The translations under genes were made by a program, and so were the position numbers. This document shows, in pieces, positions 46,080-55,340 of a DNA stretch of 64,000 bases (its first letter is position 1; every line of letters begins with the position of its first letter). The notes under the pieces were generated by a model, which was given only the letters and a program-made list of their open reading frames with translations, did not search any database and had not been told where the DNA came from. The stretch comes from Cyclobacterium sp. SYSU L10401. Its GTDB lineage: Bacteria; Bacteroidota; Bacteroidia; Cytophagales; Cyclobacteriaceae. Location: positions 434,001-498,000 of the forward strand of contig NZ_WOFO01000004.1 in the NCBI RefSeq assembly GCF_010993705.1, written 5' to 3'.

Positions 46080-46111
46080 CAAATATAATTTTATACCATT
46101 AGTAATTCAAA
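46080..46111 (-). promoter_or_regulatory. tRNA-Thr promoter
   Basis: On the minus strand TTTG (46111-46108), 20-base spacer, TATATTTG (46087-46080), an exact Bacteroidota promoter. It would give a leader of nearly 60 bases before the tRNA. Confidence 0.65.
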
Positions 46112-46163
46112 ATTTCACCCAATAATTTTAAAAAAAATACTTACTTTACTCTGCATGAGTAAA

Positions 46164-48047
46164 TTAAAATTCCCGGATGATGGACAGCTTTTTCTTCAAC
46201 TTATCCACTTCCTGCTCTGCTTTGTCAATTTTTTCCTCGAACTGGTCTTTCAATTTATCGGCCGTTTTCGAGGAAGCAAAAAACTCCAGGTTGTTTCGCC
46301 AAAGGGTGATGTTGTTTTCAAGATCAGAAATTTGCTTCCTAATGCCATGCTCTTTCTTATTCAGCACCTTGTTGCTATTGGGATCCGCCTGCAGCTTGTT
46401 CAGGTTTAGCCTGAAAAGGAAATCATCTTTGCTTTCTCCTTCCAGATCCAATTGGCTGAGATAGGTATTTACAGCATCATTGAATTTAGCGGATATATCC
46501 TTCATGTTTTTCCTGGGCACAAAACCTATCTCGTTGTACTGCTGGATCAGGGCTTCCAGATTTTCGGGGCTGCTGCCCTCCTTATCCGCTGCTTCTGCTG
46601 TTATCTGCGCACAAACCGCTTCCTTAGCCGCCAGGTTTTCTTCAAAGGCTTTGTTGGTCTCCTTATTGGCACTTCGACGGTTATCGAAAAACGTGTCACA
46701 GGCCTTTTTGAACCTCCCATACAAACTGTCTCTGAATTTTTCCGGCAGAGGCCCCAGCTCTTTCCACTCTTTTTGTAATTGGATCAGGTGATTGGAAGTT
46801 TCCTTCCAGTCTGTGCTTTCCAGGTGTGATTCCGCATCTGCAATCAGCTTTTCAGCCTTTTCCTTGTTCTGATGCCTGACCTCATCAAGTTCTTTGAAAA
46901 ACTGGTTTTTATGTTGAAAAAACTGTTTGAAAAGCCCCCAGAATGTTTTGTTGATTTCCTTTCCGGATTCTCTGGGCACCGGGCCGATGGCTTCCCATTC
47001 CTTTTGAATAGCCAGTATTTCTTTGGTTTTGGTATTCCAATCCCGGATTTTTTCTGCCTTAAATGCTTTAAAGGCATCCAGCTTCTCTATCAATTTTACT
47101 TTTAAATCCTGGTTGGCTTTAAAAACCTCCTTTTGGCTATCGTAATACGCTTTTCTTTTGTTATAGATGGCATCCGAGGCTCCTTTGAATCGCTGCCATA
47201 AGGCCTCCTGCTCCTCTCTGGGAACGGGGCCTATGTGTTTAAAATCTTCATGCAGGTCATTGAGTGATTTGATGGCTTCTTTGATATCTTCCTGCTCCGA
47301 CAGGGCTTCGGCTTTCTCACATAGCTCCAGTTTACTTTCCAGGTTCTTCTTCCGGTCCAGTTCTTTCAGCTCAAAGTAAATGCTCCTGTTATCATAAAAC
47401 CTGTCCATCAGGGCATTGTAGGATGCCCAGAGGTTCTTGTTTTGGTTATGGGGAACAGGACCTATTCTCTTCCATTCTTCCTGGATTTTTTTTATGGTCT
47501 CAATGCTATTGGTAGTTTCCTCACCATCTACCAGACCCCTCAGGCGATCCAGAATCTGATTTTTCTCCTGGGCATTTTTTTCTTTGGAGCGCTCTAATTC
47601 CTTTATCTGCTGGTGTCTTTTATCCTTAAATTGCTGATAAGTAGCGAAAAATTCCCTGTCTTCATCCAATCCCCTGTAATCGAAACCTTCCTCCTCTCCG
47701 CCTTCAGCAATAAATTGCTGCAGTGCCAGGTCTTTTTCTTTTTGGTAATACTCTTCGTAATGGTTTTTGATTTCCTGAACAAGGGCATCACTTTTGATGA
47801 AATGCTGCTGGCTGACAATTTCCTTCAGGGCCTTGAGCAATTGTGGCTTGTCGTAATTGTTATAATCAACTCCTTCTTCCTCCTGATCCTCCTCTTCCGA
47901 TTGTTCAGCATCAGCCTCATTGACCGGAGTCTTTTCGGTAGCTTCCTCTCTTTGATCCTCATCTGCTTGCACTCCTGATTCCTGCTTGTCCACCAGGTCT
48001 TCAGTAACCTTGTCCTCTTTTTCGGACATTTCTTTATCCTTATCCAT
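46164..48047 (-). CDS. DUF349 domain-containing protein
   Basis: A 627-aa acidic, coiled-coil-rich protein. The first ~75 residues are low-complexity Glu/Asp. From about residue 130 several DUF349 repeats follow, each with the pattern EW..IGPVP...LW..F....D.F, e.g. EEWKRIGPVP, EDFKHIGPVP, KEWEAIGPVP, KEWKELGPLP, NEIGFVPRK. The function is unknown; Bacteroidota carry a single long copy. It is translated in the same direction as yqgE-like gene, which lies 58 bases upstream, and could share its transcript. Confidence 0.88.
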   Translation of the reverse strand: MDKDKEMSEKEDKVTEDLVDKQESGVQADEDQREEATEKTPVNEADAEQSEEEDQEEEGVDYNNYDKPQLLKALKEIVSQQHFIKSDALVQEIKNHYEEYYQKEKDLALQQFIAEGGEEEGFDYRGLDEDREFFATYQQFKDKRHQQIKELERSKEKNAQEKNQILDRLRGLVDGEETTNSIETIKKIQEEWKRIGPVPHNQNKNLWASYNALMDRFYDNRSIYFELKELDRKKNLESKLELCEKAEALSEQEDIKEAIKSLNDLHEDFKHIGPVPREEQEALWQRFKGASDAIYNKRKAYYDSQKEVFKANQDLKVKLIEKLDAFKAFKAEKIRDWNTKTKEILAIQKEWEAIGPVPRESGKEINKTFWGLFKQFFQHKNQFFKELDEVRHQNKEKAEKLIADAESHLESTDWKETSNHLIQLQKEWKELGPLPEKFRDSLYGRFKKACDTFFDNRRSANKETNKAFEENLAAKEAVCAQITAEAADKEGSSPENLEALIQQYNEIGFVPRKNMKDISAKFNDAVNTYLSQLDLEGESKDDFLFRLNLNKLQADPNSNKVLNKKEHGIRKQISDLENNITLWRNNLEFFASSKTADKLKDQFEEKIDKAEQEVDKLKKKLSIIREF

Positions 48048-48105
48048 ATTATTGTAGTATTCCTGCGTAAATCAAACCATACTGAACAAAAGTAGCAATT
48101 TTGGG

Positions 48106-48675
48106 CTAATTAAGTCTTGGGTCAATGGGATAATTTGCCAAAACCTGAAAATCACCTCCCATATTTTTCAAGATCACCCGCCACAAATCATCCGGTTCGG
48201 ATTTGAATATATTTTTTGCCTGGGCATTGTCACAGACAATCCAGGTGTTCTCTGATAGTTCTGCTTTCAATTGGCCACTTTCCCAACCCGAATACCCAAT
48301 AAAAAACCGGTAATCTGTCATATCGACCAGCCCCAGTTTATTTTTTTCGAGCAGTTCAGTAAAACTTCCTCCCCACCAAAGCATTTCTCCCAGGGAAACG
48401 CTATCTTCCAACTGCTTCTCCCCCTGATAGATAAAATGAAGGGTATTTTGTTCCACCGGTCCACCTACATATACCTCCTTGTCCATCAACTCACACCCTT
48501 CCAGCAACTCATCCAGTTTAAAGATAGAAAGTTTGTTCAATACCAAACCAAATGAGCCCAATTCGTTGTTTTCACACAAAAGCACCACCGATCGGACGAA
48601 ATTTTCATCCTGTAGGAAAGGCTCTGAAATGAGCAGGCTTCCTGATTGGGGAGATATGTTAGATGGTGCATGCAT
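48106..48675 (-). CDS. YqgE/AlgH family protein
   Basis: About 189 aa with the family signatures GSLLISEPFLQDENFVRSVVLLCENNELGSFGLVLNK near the start, VYVGGPVEQNTLHFIY in the centre and FIGYSGWESGQLKAEL after. The structure is known but not a biochemical function. ATG 48675 is used; an upstream TTG adds one residue. Divergent from pdxH. Confidence 0.9.
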   Translation of the reverse strand: MHAPSNISPQSGSLLISEPFLQDENFVRSVVLLCENNELGSFGLVLNKLSIFKLDELLEGCELMDKEVYVGGPVEQNTLHFIYQGEKQLEDSVSLGEMLWWGGSFTELLEKNKLGLVDMTDYRFFIGYSGWESGQLKAELSENTWIVCDNAQAKNIFKSEPDDLWRVILKNMGGDFQVLANYPIDPRLN

Positions 48676-48771
48676 CAATCATCAATTATATGAAGGTTTA
48701 ATTTAAAAGAAAAAAATTTAAATACAATATATTTATATTCTTAAATTTATTTTCTGATTTATTTTGAAAAA

Positions 48772-49410
48772 ATGAAATTAGCAGACATAAGACAGGAATA
48801 TTCCTCTAAAACTTTAGATATTAAAGGGATGGATCCCAACCCTTTAGAACAATTCAAGTTATGGTTGTCCAATGCGCTCGCTGCACAGGTAAATGAACCT
48901 ACAGCCATGCACCTTTGTACGGTAGATAAAGCCATGAAACCTGCCGGTAGGATTGTTTTGTTGAAGGGAGTAGACGAGGGTTTCGTTTTTTTTACCAATT
49001 ATACCAGTCAAAAAGGCAGGCAACTCTCCGAAAATCCTTTTGCTTCCCTGACATTTTTCTGGCCTGAACTGGAAAGACAGGTAAGAATATCCGGGCAAGT
49101 CTCAAAAATACCGGCAGAGGAATCCGATGAATATTTCCTTAGCAGACCGAAGGAAAGCCAGATTGGGGCCTGGGTCAGTCCTCAGAGCCAGGTGATCCCT
49201 GACCGGGAATTTTTGGAAAAAAATCTGGCCCTCACCGTGGAAAGGTTTGAGAGGGAAACCTTAAAACGACCGGAATCCTGGGGAGGATTCCGTTTGATGG
49301 CGATTGAAATCGAGTTTTGGCAAGGCCGGCCGGCACGCCTGCACGACCGCATCCTGTATACGCTTTCTACTTCCGAAAATCAATGGAAAATGGAAAGATT
49401 GGCACCCTGA
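48772..49410 (+). CDS. pdxH: Pyridoxine/pyridoxamine 5'-phosphate oxidase
   Basis: A 212-aa FMN enzyme that makes pyridoxal phosphate. FMN and substrate motifs are RIVLLKGVDEGFVFFTNYTSQKGRQL, FFWPELERQVRISG, IGAWVSPQSQ and the C-terminal PARLHDRILY. Length and all regions agree with the family. It diverges from yqgE, with about 100 bases between. Confidence 0.94.
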   Translation: MKLADIRQEYSSKTLDIKGMDPNPLEQFKLWLSNALAAQVNEPTAMHLCTVDKAMKPAGRIVLLKGVDEGFVFFTNYTSQKGRQLSENPFASLTFFWPELERQVRISGQVSKIPAEESDEYFLSRPKESQIGAWVSPQSQVIPDREFLEKNLALTVERFERETLKRPESWGGFRLMAIEIEFWQGRPARLHDRILYTLSTSENQWKMERLAP

Positions 49411-49723
49411 AGTGTAACAAAAAAACTCATAGCTGCGTCCTTTTTGAACTGACATTGCTATCAGCTCGTAGCCTTACCATGAGGAAAAAAATGTCATAGT
49501 CGCCATCTACACCTATATTGAAGTTTAGTGCCAGGGGAAGTTTGTAACTTCTCCCTGTTATTTCCGGTGATGTAAAAAGTCAAAACGGGTCCTATAGGCC
49601 ATTACAAATGGCCTATCGGCATGTTTTCCAAAAACCTTGAATAGGTGTTTCGTATTGAACCACCCTTGAAAAGGCCTCAAAAACGTCTTTACAATTATAA
49701 ATCGGTGTAATATGCTACACCGT
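49411..49723. other. Intergenic region with two hairpins
   Basis: 313 bases without a gene. Two inverted repeats: CAGGG-GAAGTT / AACTTC-T-CCCTG at about 49531-49558 and ATAGGCCAT / ATGGCCTAT at 49594-49616. Neither is followed by a T-run on the strand that would make it a terminator for pdxH or bshB1. Confidence 0.45.
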
Positions 49724-50440
49724 TTACAACAAATCAAAAAGATTCTTTACTCCGGCCACACGCTCTACGGTAAATCCCTCTCCATATTTCACGTTGATTT
49801 TATGGCCCATTTCCCGGCTTCTGGCCTCGATAAAATCCAGGAAGTCGGGCCGGGAGATAAAACTTTCCGGCTCCTTGGACTCCGGATTGTAAAACTGGGA
49901 CTGGAAAGCCAGGATACTGTTGATTTTGGTTTCCCAATGGGAAGAAATATCCACCACCAGATCGGGTTCGATGTAGTTGTTCTGGATGTAATGGTAAATG
50001 GCTTTGGGCCGCCATGCCTCCTGTAGCTTGCCATCCATTTCAGTTTCTACCTTTCTCAGCCCACTGATAAAGCAGGCATGAGATGCCATACTTCCGCCCT
50101 TTCCATGATCCGGATGGCGGTCACTCACGGCATTGGCCAGTACCATCTCGGGACGGTATTTCCTGATGATCCTGGCTATGGCTACCTGGTGGGCTTGATC
50201 ATCTTCAAAAAAAACATCTTTGAATCCCAAATTTTCACGGGCACTCAAGCCCATAATCTTTGCCGCCTGCTCAGCCTCTTCCAACCGAAGGGCTGGTGTG
50301 CCCCTGGTACCCATCTCTCCCTGGGTCAGGTCAAGAATACCTACTTTATACCCTTTTTCCACATGGGAAGCTAAAGTCCCGCTACAAGACAGTTCCACAT
50401 CATCCGGATGGGCTGCAATGGCCAATATATCCAATTTCAT
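49724..50440 (-). CDS. bshB1: Bacillithiol biosynthesis deacetylase BshB1
   Basis: A 238-aa LmbE-type zinc deacetylase: AHPDDVELSCSGTL (metal motif), GEMGTRGTPALRLEEA, DRHPDHGKG (His-Pro-Asp-His). It removes the acetyl group of GlcNAc-malate to give glucosaminyl malate, the second step to bacillithiol. The full-length start MKLDILAIAAHPDD is standard for BshB1 in Bacteroidota. It stands alone upstream of trxB in the same direction. Confidence 0.92.
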   Translation of the reverse strand: MKLDILAIAAHPDDVELSCSGTLASHVEKGYKVGILDLTQGEMGTRGTPALRLEEAEQAAKIMGLSARENLGFKDVFFEDDQAHQVAIARIIRKYRPEMVLANAVSDRHPDHGKGGSMASHACFISGLRKVETEMDGKLQEAWRPKAIYHYIQNNYIEPDLVVDISSHWETKINSILAFQSQFYNPESKEPESFISRPDFLDFIEARSREMGHKINVKYGEGFTVERVAGVKNLFDLL

Positions 50441-50707
50441 AAATTATTCTTTAAAAGTACATTTTTACCTGCCCGGTACGGTAGGCTCTAGCTACTCATT
50501 CTTAAAATAAAAGGGAACTGGATGGCATGTTATTGCGTATTCTGGTTTACCACAACCCCATCCAATCCATGAGCAATACCGGCAATTAAAACAAGCCACA
50601 ACTCCTTTACCTGACCTGTGGTTACTGGGTATTCCTGAAGGAAACTTTATCTAAGGATCCATCAATCACCGCCTACAGGGCTTTGACAACTTTAGCTATT
50701 TGCCGGG

Positions 50708-51646
50708 CTACTCCTGTGCGGAAAGAAATCTTTCAGCATCCAGAGCGGCCATACAGCCCGTTCCAGCGGCAGTTACCGCCTGTCGGTATTCGTGATCCTG
50801 AGCATCTCCGCAGGCAAAAACGCCTGGAATATTTGTCTTGGTACTGCCCGGTTTGGTTTGTATGTACCCATTTTCATCCATATCTATCAGGCCTGTAAAA
50901 ACATCGGTATTGGGCTGATGTCCTATGGCTACAAAAAATGCGGCCACATCCAGCAGTTTTTCTTCTCCGGTTTGGTTATTTTTCACCCTTACGCCATTGA
51001 CCTCCTCTTCACCTAGAATTTCTTCGGTTTCATGGTTCCACAGGATTTCGATTTTAGGATTGTTCATCACCCTTTTTTGCATGATTTGGGAAGCCCTAAG
51101 TTCATCTCTTCTTACCAGCATGTACACTTTACTGCAAATATTTGCCAGGTAACTGGCCTCTTCACAGGCAGTATCCCCTCCCCCGACGATAGCCACATCC
51201 TTTCCTCTGAAGAAGAAGCCATCGCAAACGGCACAGGCAGAAACGCCCTTTCCATTGAGCCTGGTTTCACTTTCTATCCCCAGCCATTTGGCAGAAGCTC
51301 CGGTAGAGATGATCACCGTTTCGGCTTGAATGGATTTGCTGTCATCCACCAATACTTTATAGGGTCGCTGACTGAAATCCACCTGAGTCACCACCCCATA
51401 CCTGACTTCCGTACCAAAACGCTCCGCCTGTTTCCTGAAATCTTCCATCATCTGGGGGCCCATTACCCCGTCCGGGTAGCCGGGATAATTTTCCACATCA
51501 TTGGTAATGGTAAGCTGCCCTCCGGGCTGTATACCCGTATATAATACCGGTGATAAACCGGCTCTGGATGCATAAATGGCGGCGGTATATCCCGCGGGTC
51601 CTGACCCTATGATGAGGACTTTTATTGTTTCGGTCTCCTGACTCAT
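50708..51646 (-). CDS. trxB: Thioredoxin reductase
   Basis: A 312-aa FAD/NADPH flavoprotein: GSGPAGYTAAIYASRAGL (FAD), the redox motif ACAVCDGFFFRG, the NADPH motif VGGGDTACEEA, and C-terminal GVFACGDAQDHEYRQAVTAAGTGCMAALDAE. It reduces thioredoxin in the cytoplasm. It lies downstream of rpoD, beyond the rpoD terminator. Confidence 0.95.
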   Translation of the reverse strand: MSQETETIKVLIIGSGPAGYTAAIYASRAGLSPVLYTGIQPGGQLTITNDVENYPGYPDGVMGPQMMEDFRKQAERFGTEVRYGVVTQVDFSQRPYKVLVDDSKSIQAETVIISTGASAKWLGIESETRLNGKGVSACAVCDGFFFRGKDVAIVGGGDTACEEASYLANICSKVYMLVRRDELRASQIMQKRVMNNPKIEILWNHETEEILGEEEVNGVRVKNNQTGEEKLLDVAAFFVAIGHQPNTDVFTGLIDMDENGYIQTKPGSTKTNIPGVFACGDAQDHEYRQAVTAAGTGCMAALDAERFLSAQE

Positions 51647-51752
51647 TACTTTAGGTATTAATCAATTTTATAAAATTCAAATAGTTATGGCATGTTAACA
51701 AAATATAAAAACAAAAAAGTTTAATTTACTTCAATAAAATTTTCATACACAT

Positions 51753-51776
51753 AAAAAAAGGGCGACCTGCCCTTTT
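51753..51776 (-). terminator. rpoD terminator
   Basis: AAAAGGGC / GCCCTTTT stem with a 5-base loop, followed on the minus strand by a run of T, 24 bases after the rpoD stop. Confidence 0.85.
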
Positions 51777-51800
51777 CAATATTTCGCTTTTCAGCAAGTT

Positions 51801-52664
51801 TTAACCCAGATAGGGTTTCAGGGTTTTACTCCTGCTGGTATGTCTCAATCTCCTGATTGCCTTTTCCTTGATCTGCCTGACCCGCTCACGGGTCAGGTTA
51901 AATTTCTCTCCAATTTCTTCCAGCGTCATGGCGTGTTCCCCATTCAGTCCAAAATAAAGGGTGATCACATCTGCTTCTCTTTGGGTCAGGGTCGAAAGGG
52001 CCCGCTGCACTTCTTTTCGCAGGGAGTCATTCATCAAGCCATCGTCAGGTTTGATTTCCCCGTCATTTTCCAGTACATCCAGGAGGCTGTTTTCTTCCCC
52101 CTGCACAAAGGGTGCATCCATGGACACATGTCTGCCGGAAATTTTCATGGTGTCTACTACCTCACCGGCAGTAACTTCCAGCACTTCAGCCAACTCTTCA
52201 GGAGAGGGTTCTCTCTCAAACTTCTGCTCCAATTCAGAAAAGGTTTTGCTGATCTTATTCAAAGATCCTACCCTGTTCAGAGGCAACCTTACAATTCTGG
52301 ATTGTTCCGCCAAAGCCTGAAGGATGGACTGCCGGATCCACCATACTGCATAGGAGATGAATTTAAATCCACGGGTTTCATCAAAACGCTGGGCGGCCTT
52401 GATCAGACCCAGGTTTCCCTCGTTGATCAGATCCCCCAGAGATAACCCCTGATTTTGATATTGTTTGGCAACAGAGACAACAAATCGCAAGTTGGCTTTG
52501 GTCAGTTTCTCCAGGGCAAGTTGATCCCCTTCTCTGATTCTTTTGGCCAAAACCACTTCCTCGTCTGCTGTCAATAGATCTACCTTACCTATCTCTTGAA
52601 GGTATTTATCCAGGGATTGACTCTCCCTGTTGGTAATCTGTTTACTGATTTTAAGCTGCCTCAT
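51801..52664 (-). CDS. rpoD: RNA polymerase sigma factor RpoD (primary sigma)
   Basis: A 287-aa primary sigma factor without the long region 1.1 and non-conserved region seen in Proteobacteria, typical of Bacteroidota. Regions 1.2 ([25 protein letters not shown]), 2 ([29 protein letters not shown]), 2.4 ([13 protein letters not shown]), 3 and 4 ([19 protein letters not shown]) are clear. It recognises the TTTG/TAnnTTTG promoters listed here. Confidence 0.95.
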   Translation of the reverse strand: MRQLKISKQITNRESQSLDKYLQEIGKVDLLTADEEVVLAKRIREGDQLALEKLTKANLRFVVSVAKQYQNQGLSLGDLINEGNLGLIKAAQRFDETRGFKFISYAVWWIRQSILQALAEQSRIVRLPLNRVGSLNKISKTFSELEQKFEREPSPEELAEVLEVTAGEVVDTMKISGRHVSMDAPFVQGEENSLLDVLENDGEIKPDDGLMNDSLRKEVQRALSTLTQREADVITLYFGLNGEHAMTLEEIGEKFNLTRERVRQIKEKAIRRLRHTSRSKTLKPYLG

Positions 52665-52763
52665 TCAATTGTATCTATTATTTTTAACGCATTCATAACA
52701 GAAGTTTCCTGAAAATAAGTTCAATTTTTAATAATTGTTCTAAATTTTCAGAAAACTTTCAGC

Positions 52764-54899
52764 TTATTTGTCTTTTTTTTCTGGTTTTGGCAACAAAGCT
52801 TTTCTGGATAACTTGAATTTGCCTGTTTTCTTGTCCACATCAATGAGTTTTACAGCAATTTCCTCGCCAGATTCCAGTACTCCATCCATGGATTCGAGCC
52901 TCTCCCATTTGATCTCAGAAATATGCAACAAACCATCTTTGCCTGGCATGAATTCAACGAAAGCTCCGAAAGGCATGATGTTTTTAACCTTTCCGGTATA
53001 TACTTCTCCGATCTCAGGTTGGGCCACGATGGATCTTATCCTCGCAACAGCACTGTCCATGGCATCCTGATTATTTGAAAAGACATTGATACGGCCCACA
53101 TTGTCCACTTCTTCAATGATAATGGTAGCGCCAGTATCTTTTTGAATTTCCTGGATTACTTTACCGCCCGGACCTATGACCGCTCCGATCAGCTCTTTAG
53201 GTATTTGCATGTTGAAAGACCTTGGGGCATGTGGCTTGAATTCTGCCCTTGGCTCGGCCAAAGTTTTGTTGATTTCATCCAAAATATGCAACCGTCCCTT
53301 TCTGGCCTGGTACAAAGCTTCTTTCAATACATTATAATCGAGTCCCTCTACTTTAAGGTCCATTTGACAGGCAGTAATACCTTTTGCAGTACCCGTCACT
53401 TTAAAATCCATGTCTCCCAAATGGTCTTCATCACCGAGGATATCAGAAAGGATGGTATAATCTCCCGATTTGGCATCAGAAATCATTCCCATCGCTATAC
53501 CCGTTACCGGAGCTTTTATCGGAATTCCCGCATCCATCAATGCCAGGGAGCCGGCGCAAACCGTAGCCATGGAGGATGAACCGTTGGATTCAAGAATATC
53601 GGACACTACCCGTATGGTGTAGGGGTTTTCGGCATCAGGGGGCAATACTTTCTTCAAAGCCCTCATGGCCAGGTTGCCATGGCCTACTTCCCTTCTTCCA
53701 GGACCCCGATTGATTTTTACTTCTCCGGTAGAAAATCCGGGGAAATTGTAATGCAAATAAAATTTATTGTAACCGGAATGTACGGCTCCATCCACCATTT
53801 GCTCGTCCAGCTTCGTACCCAGGGTACAAGTGGTGATGGATTGGGTTTCTCCTCTGGTAAAAACAGCTGATCCGTGAGCGGAAGGCAAGTAATCTACCAC
53901 GGACCAAATGGGTCGGATTTCGTCCGGGTTTCTTCCATCCAGCCTTTTCTTCTCCTTCAGCGTAAAATTTCTTGCGGCCTCTTTGTGAACTTTACCAAAG
54001 TACCTGCTGATCAACCCTTCATCGTATTCATGCTCCTCTCCCAAACTTTCCACAAAGGCCTCTTTGATGGCTTTGGTCAATTCAGAACGTTCCTGCTTAT
54101 TGGCAATCTGCCGGCTGACCACCTCATAGAGCTTGTCATACAGTTCCGATTTCATCTTTTCGAATAAGGCCTCATCATTGACTTCGTGGCTGTATTCTCT
54201 TTTCACTTCTTTTCCAACCAATTTGGTCAGTTCCTTCTGTACCTGACAGTGCCTTTTCAGTTCTTCATGAGCAAACTGAAGGGCTTCTACCATTTCATCC
54301 TCAGCGATTTCATCTCCTTCACCTTCTACCATCAGGATAAATTCTTCAGATCCGGCCACGATAAGTTCCATAGAGGCCCTTTCCAGGTCGGCAGGTTTGG
54401 GGTTAATGACGAGTGAACCGTCTATTTTGGCCACACGCACCTCAGATATGGGACCGTTGAAAGGAATATCTGATACTGCCAATGCAGCAGAGGCAGCCAG
54501 TCCTGCCAAACAATCCGGTAGGACCTCCTCATCTGAGGACATCAAGGTGATGGTAATATTGGTATCGGCATGATAATCGTCCGGGAAAATAGGCCTGATG
54601 GCCCGGTCAACCATACGGCTGATCAGTATTTCATAATCGGATAACCTGCCTTCCCGCTTCAAAAATCCACCCGGAATCTTTCCGGAGGCAGCAAATTTTT
54701 CCTGATAATCTACAGACATGGGCAGAAAATCCACCCCTTCGCCCGCTTCTTTTTTGGTAACTACGGTAGCCAGCAACATGGATTTACCCATCTTTACCAT
54801 GACTGCCCCATCTGCCTGTTTGGCTAAGGCTCCTGTTTCAATGATGATTTCCCTACCATCTTCCAGGGTGATGGTTTTTGAAATTGAATTTGGTAACAT
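52764..54899 (-). CDS. pnp: Polyribonucleotide nucleotidyltransferase (PNPase)
   Basis: A 711-aa exoribonuclease: two RNase PH domains (first to about residue 230; second about 330-550, with the [15 protein letters not shown] active-site region), a KH domain (about 560-620, [16 protein letters not shown]) and an S1 domain (about 625-695, [20 protein letters not shown]). It degrades RNA 3' to 5' using phosphate. It follows rpsO, the classical rpsO-pnp order, with a terminator-like hairpin between them. Confidence 0.95.
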   Translation of the reverse strand: MLPNSISKTITLEDGREIIIETGALAKQADGAVMVKMGKSMLLATVVTKKEAGEGVDFLPMSVDYQEKFAASGKIPGGFLKREGRLSDYEILISRMVDRAIRPIFPDDYHADTNITITLMSSDEEVLPDCLAGLAASAALAVSDIPFNGPISEVRVAKIDGSLVINPKPADLERASMELIVAGSEEFILMVEGEGDEIAEDEMVEALQFAHEELKRHCQVQKELTKLVGKEVKREYSHEVNDEALFEKMKSELYDKLYEVVSRQIANKQERSELTKAIKEAFVESLGEEHEYDEGLISRYFGKVHKEAARNFTLKEKKRLDGRNPDEIRPIWSVVDYLPSAHGSAVFTRGETQSITTCTLGTKLDEQMVDGAVHSGYNKFYLHYNFPGFSTGEVKINRGPGRREVGHGNLAMRALKKVLPPDAENPYTIRVVSDILESNGSSSMATVCAGSLALMDAGIPIKAPVTGIAMGMISDAKSGDYTILSDILGDEDHLGDMDFKVTGTAKGITACQMDLKVEGLDYNVLKEALYQARKGRLHILDEINKTLAEPRAEFKPHAPRSFNMQIPKELIGAVIGPGGKVIQEIQKDTGATIIIEEVDNVGRINVFSNNQDAMDSAVARIRSIVAQPEIGEVYTGKVKNIMPFGAFVEFMPGKDGLLHISEIKWERLESMDGVLESGEEIAVKLIDVDKKTGKFKLSRKALLPKPEKKDK

Positions 54900-54960
54900 A
54901 AATTTTTGATTCTGAATAAGGTATAGTTGTAAAAGTAAGGTTTAATAACAGAAGGTAGCA

Positions 54961-54992
54961 AAAAAGTAAGGTTCCCTGATAAAAGGGAACCC
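54961..54992 (-). terminator. Hairpin between rpsO and pnp
   Basis: GGTTCCCT / AGGGAACC with a 6-base loop, followed on the minus strand by TTACTTTTTT. It probably stops or attenuates rpsO transcription before pnp. Confidence 0.7.
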
Positions 54993-55002
54993 CACGTGGT
55001 TG

Positions 55003-55278
55003 TTATTTACGGATACCCAGGTCTGCAATGATAGCCCGGTACCTCTCAATGTCGGTCTTTATCAGGTAATTCAGCAATCGCCTTCTCTTACCTACCAGCT
55101 TCAAAAGACCTTTTCGTGATGAGTGATCTTTTTTGTTGGTCTTTAAGTGTTCCGTCAGATGCGTAATCCTGTAAGTAAACAGGGCAATTTGTGATTCAGG
55201 AGACCCTGTATCTTGTTCTGACTTCAACCGACCATGATTCTTGAATAGTTCTACTTTCTCTTCTTTCGCTAAATACAT
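55003..55278 (-). CDS. rpsO: 30S ribosomal protein S15
   Basis: A 91-aa S15 with the family core [50 protein letters not shown]. It binds 16S rRNA during assembly. Normal length, standard start; upstream of pnp as in many bacteria. Confidence 0.96.
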   Translation of the reverse strand: MYLAKEEKVELFKNHGRLKSEQDTGSPESQIALFTYRITHLTEHLKTNKKDHSSRKGLLKLVGKRRRLLNYLIKTDIERYRAIIADLGIRK

Positions 55279-55340
55279 GCTTAGTCAAATATGATGTAAA
55301 TTTTTTAAAACAAAGACAAAGGTAGCTGTTTTATTCGAAA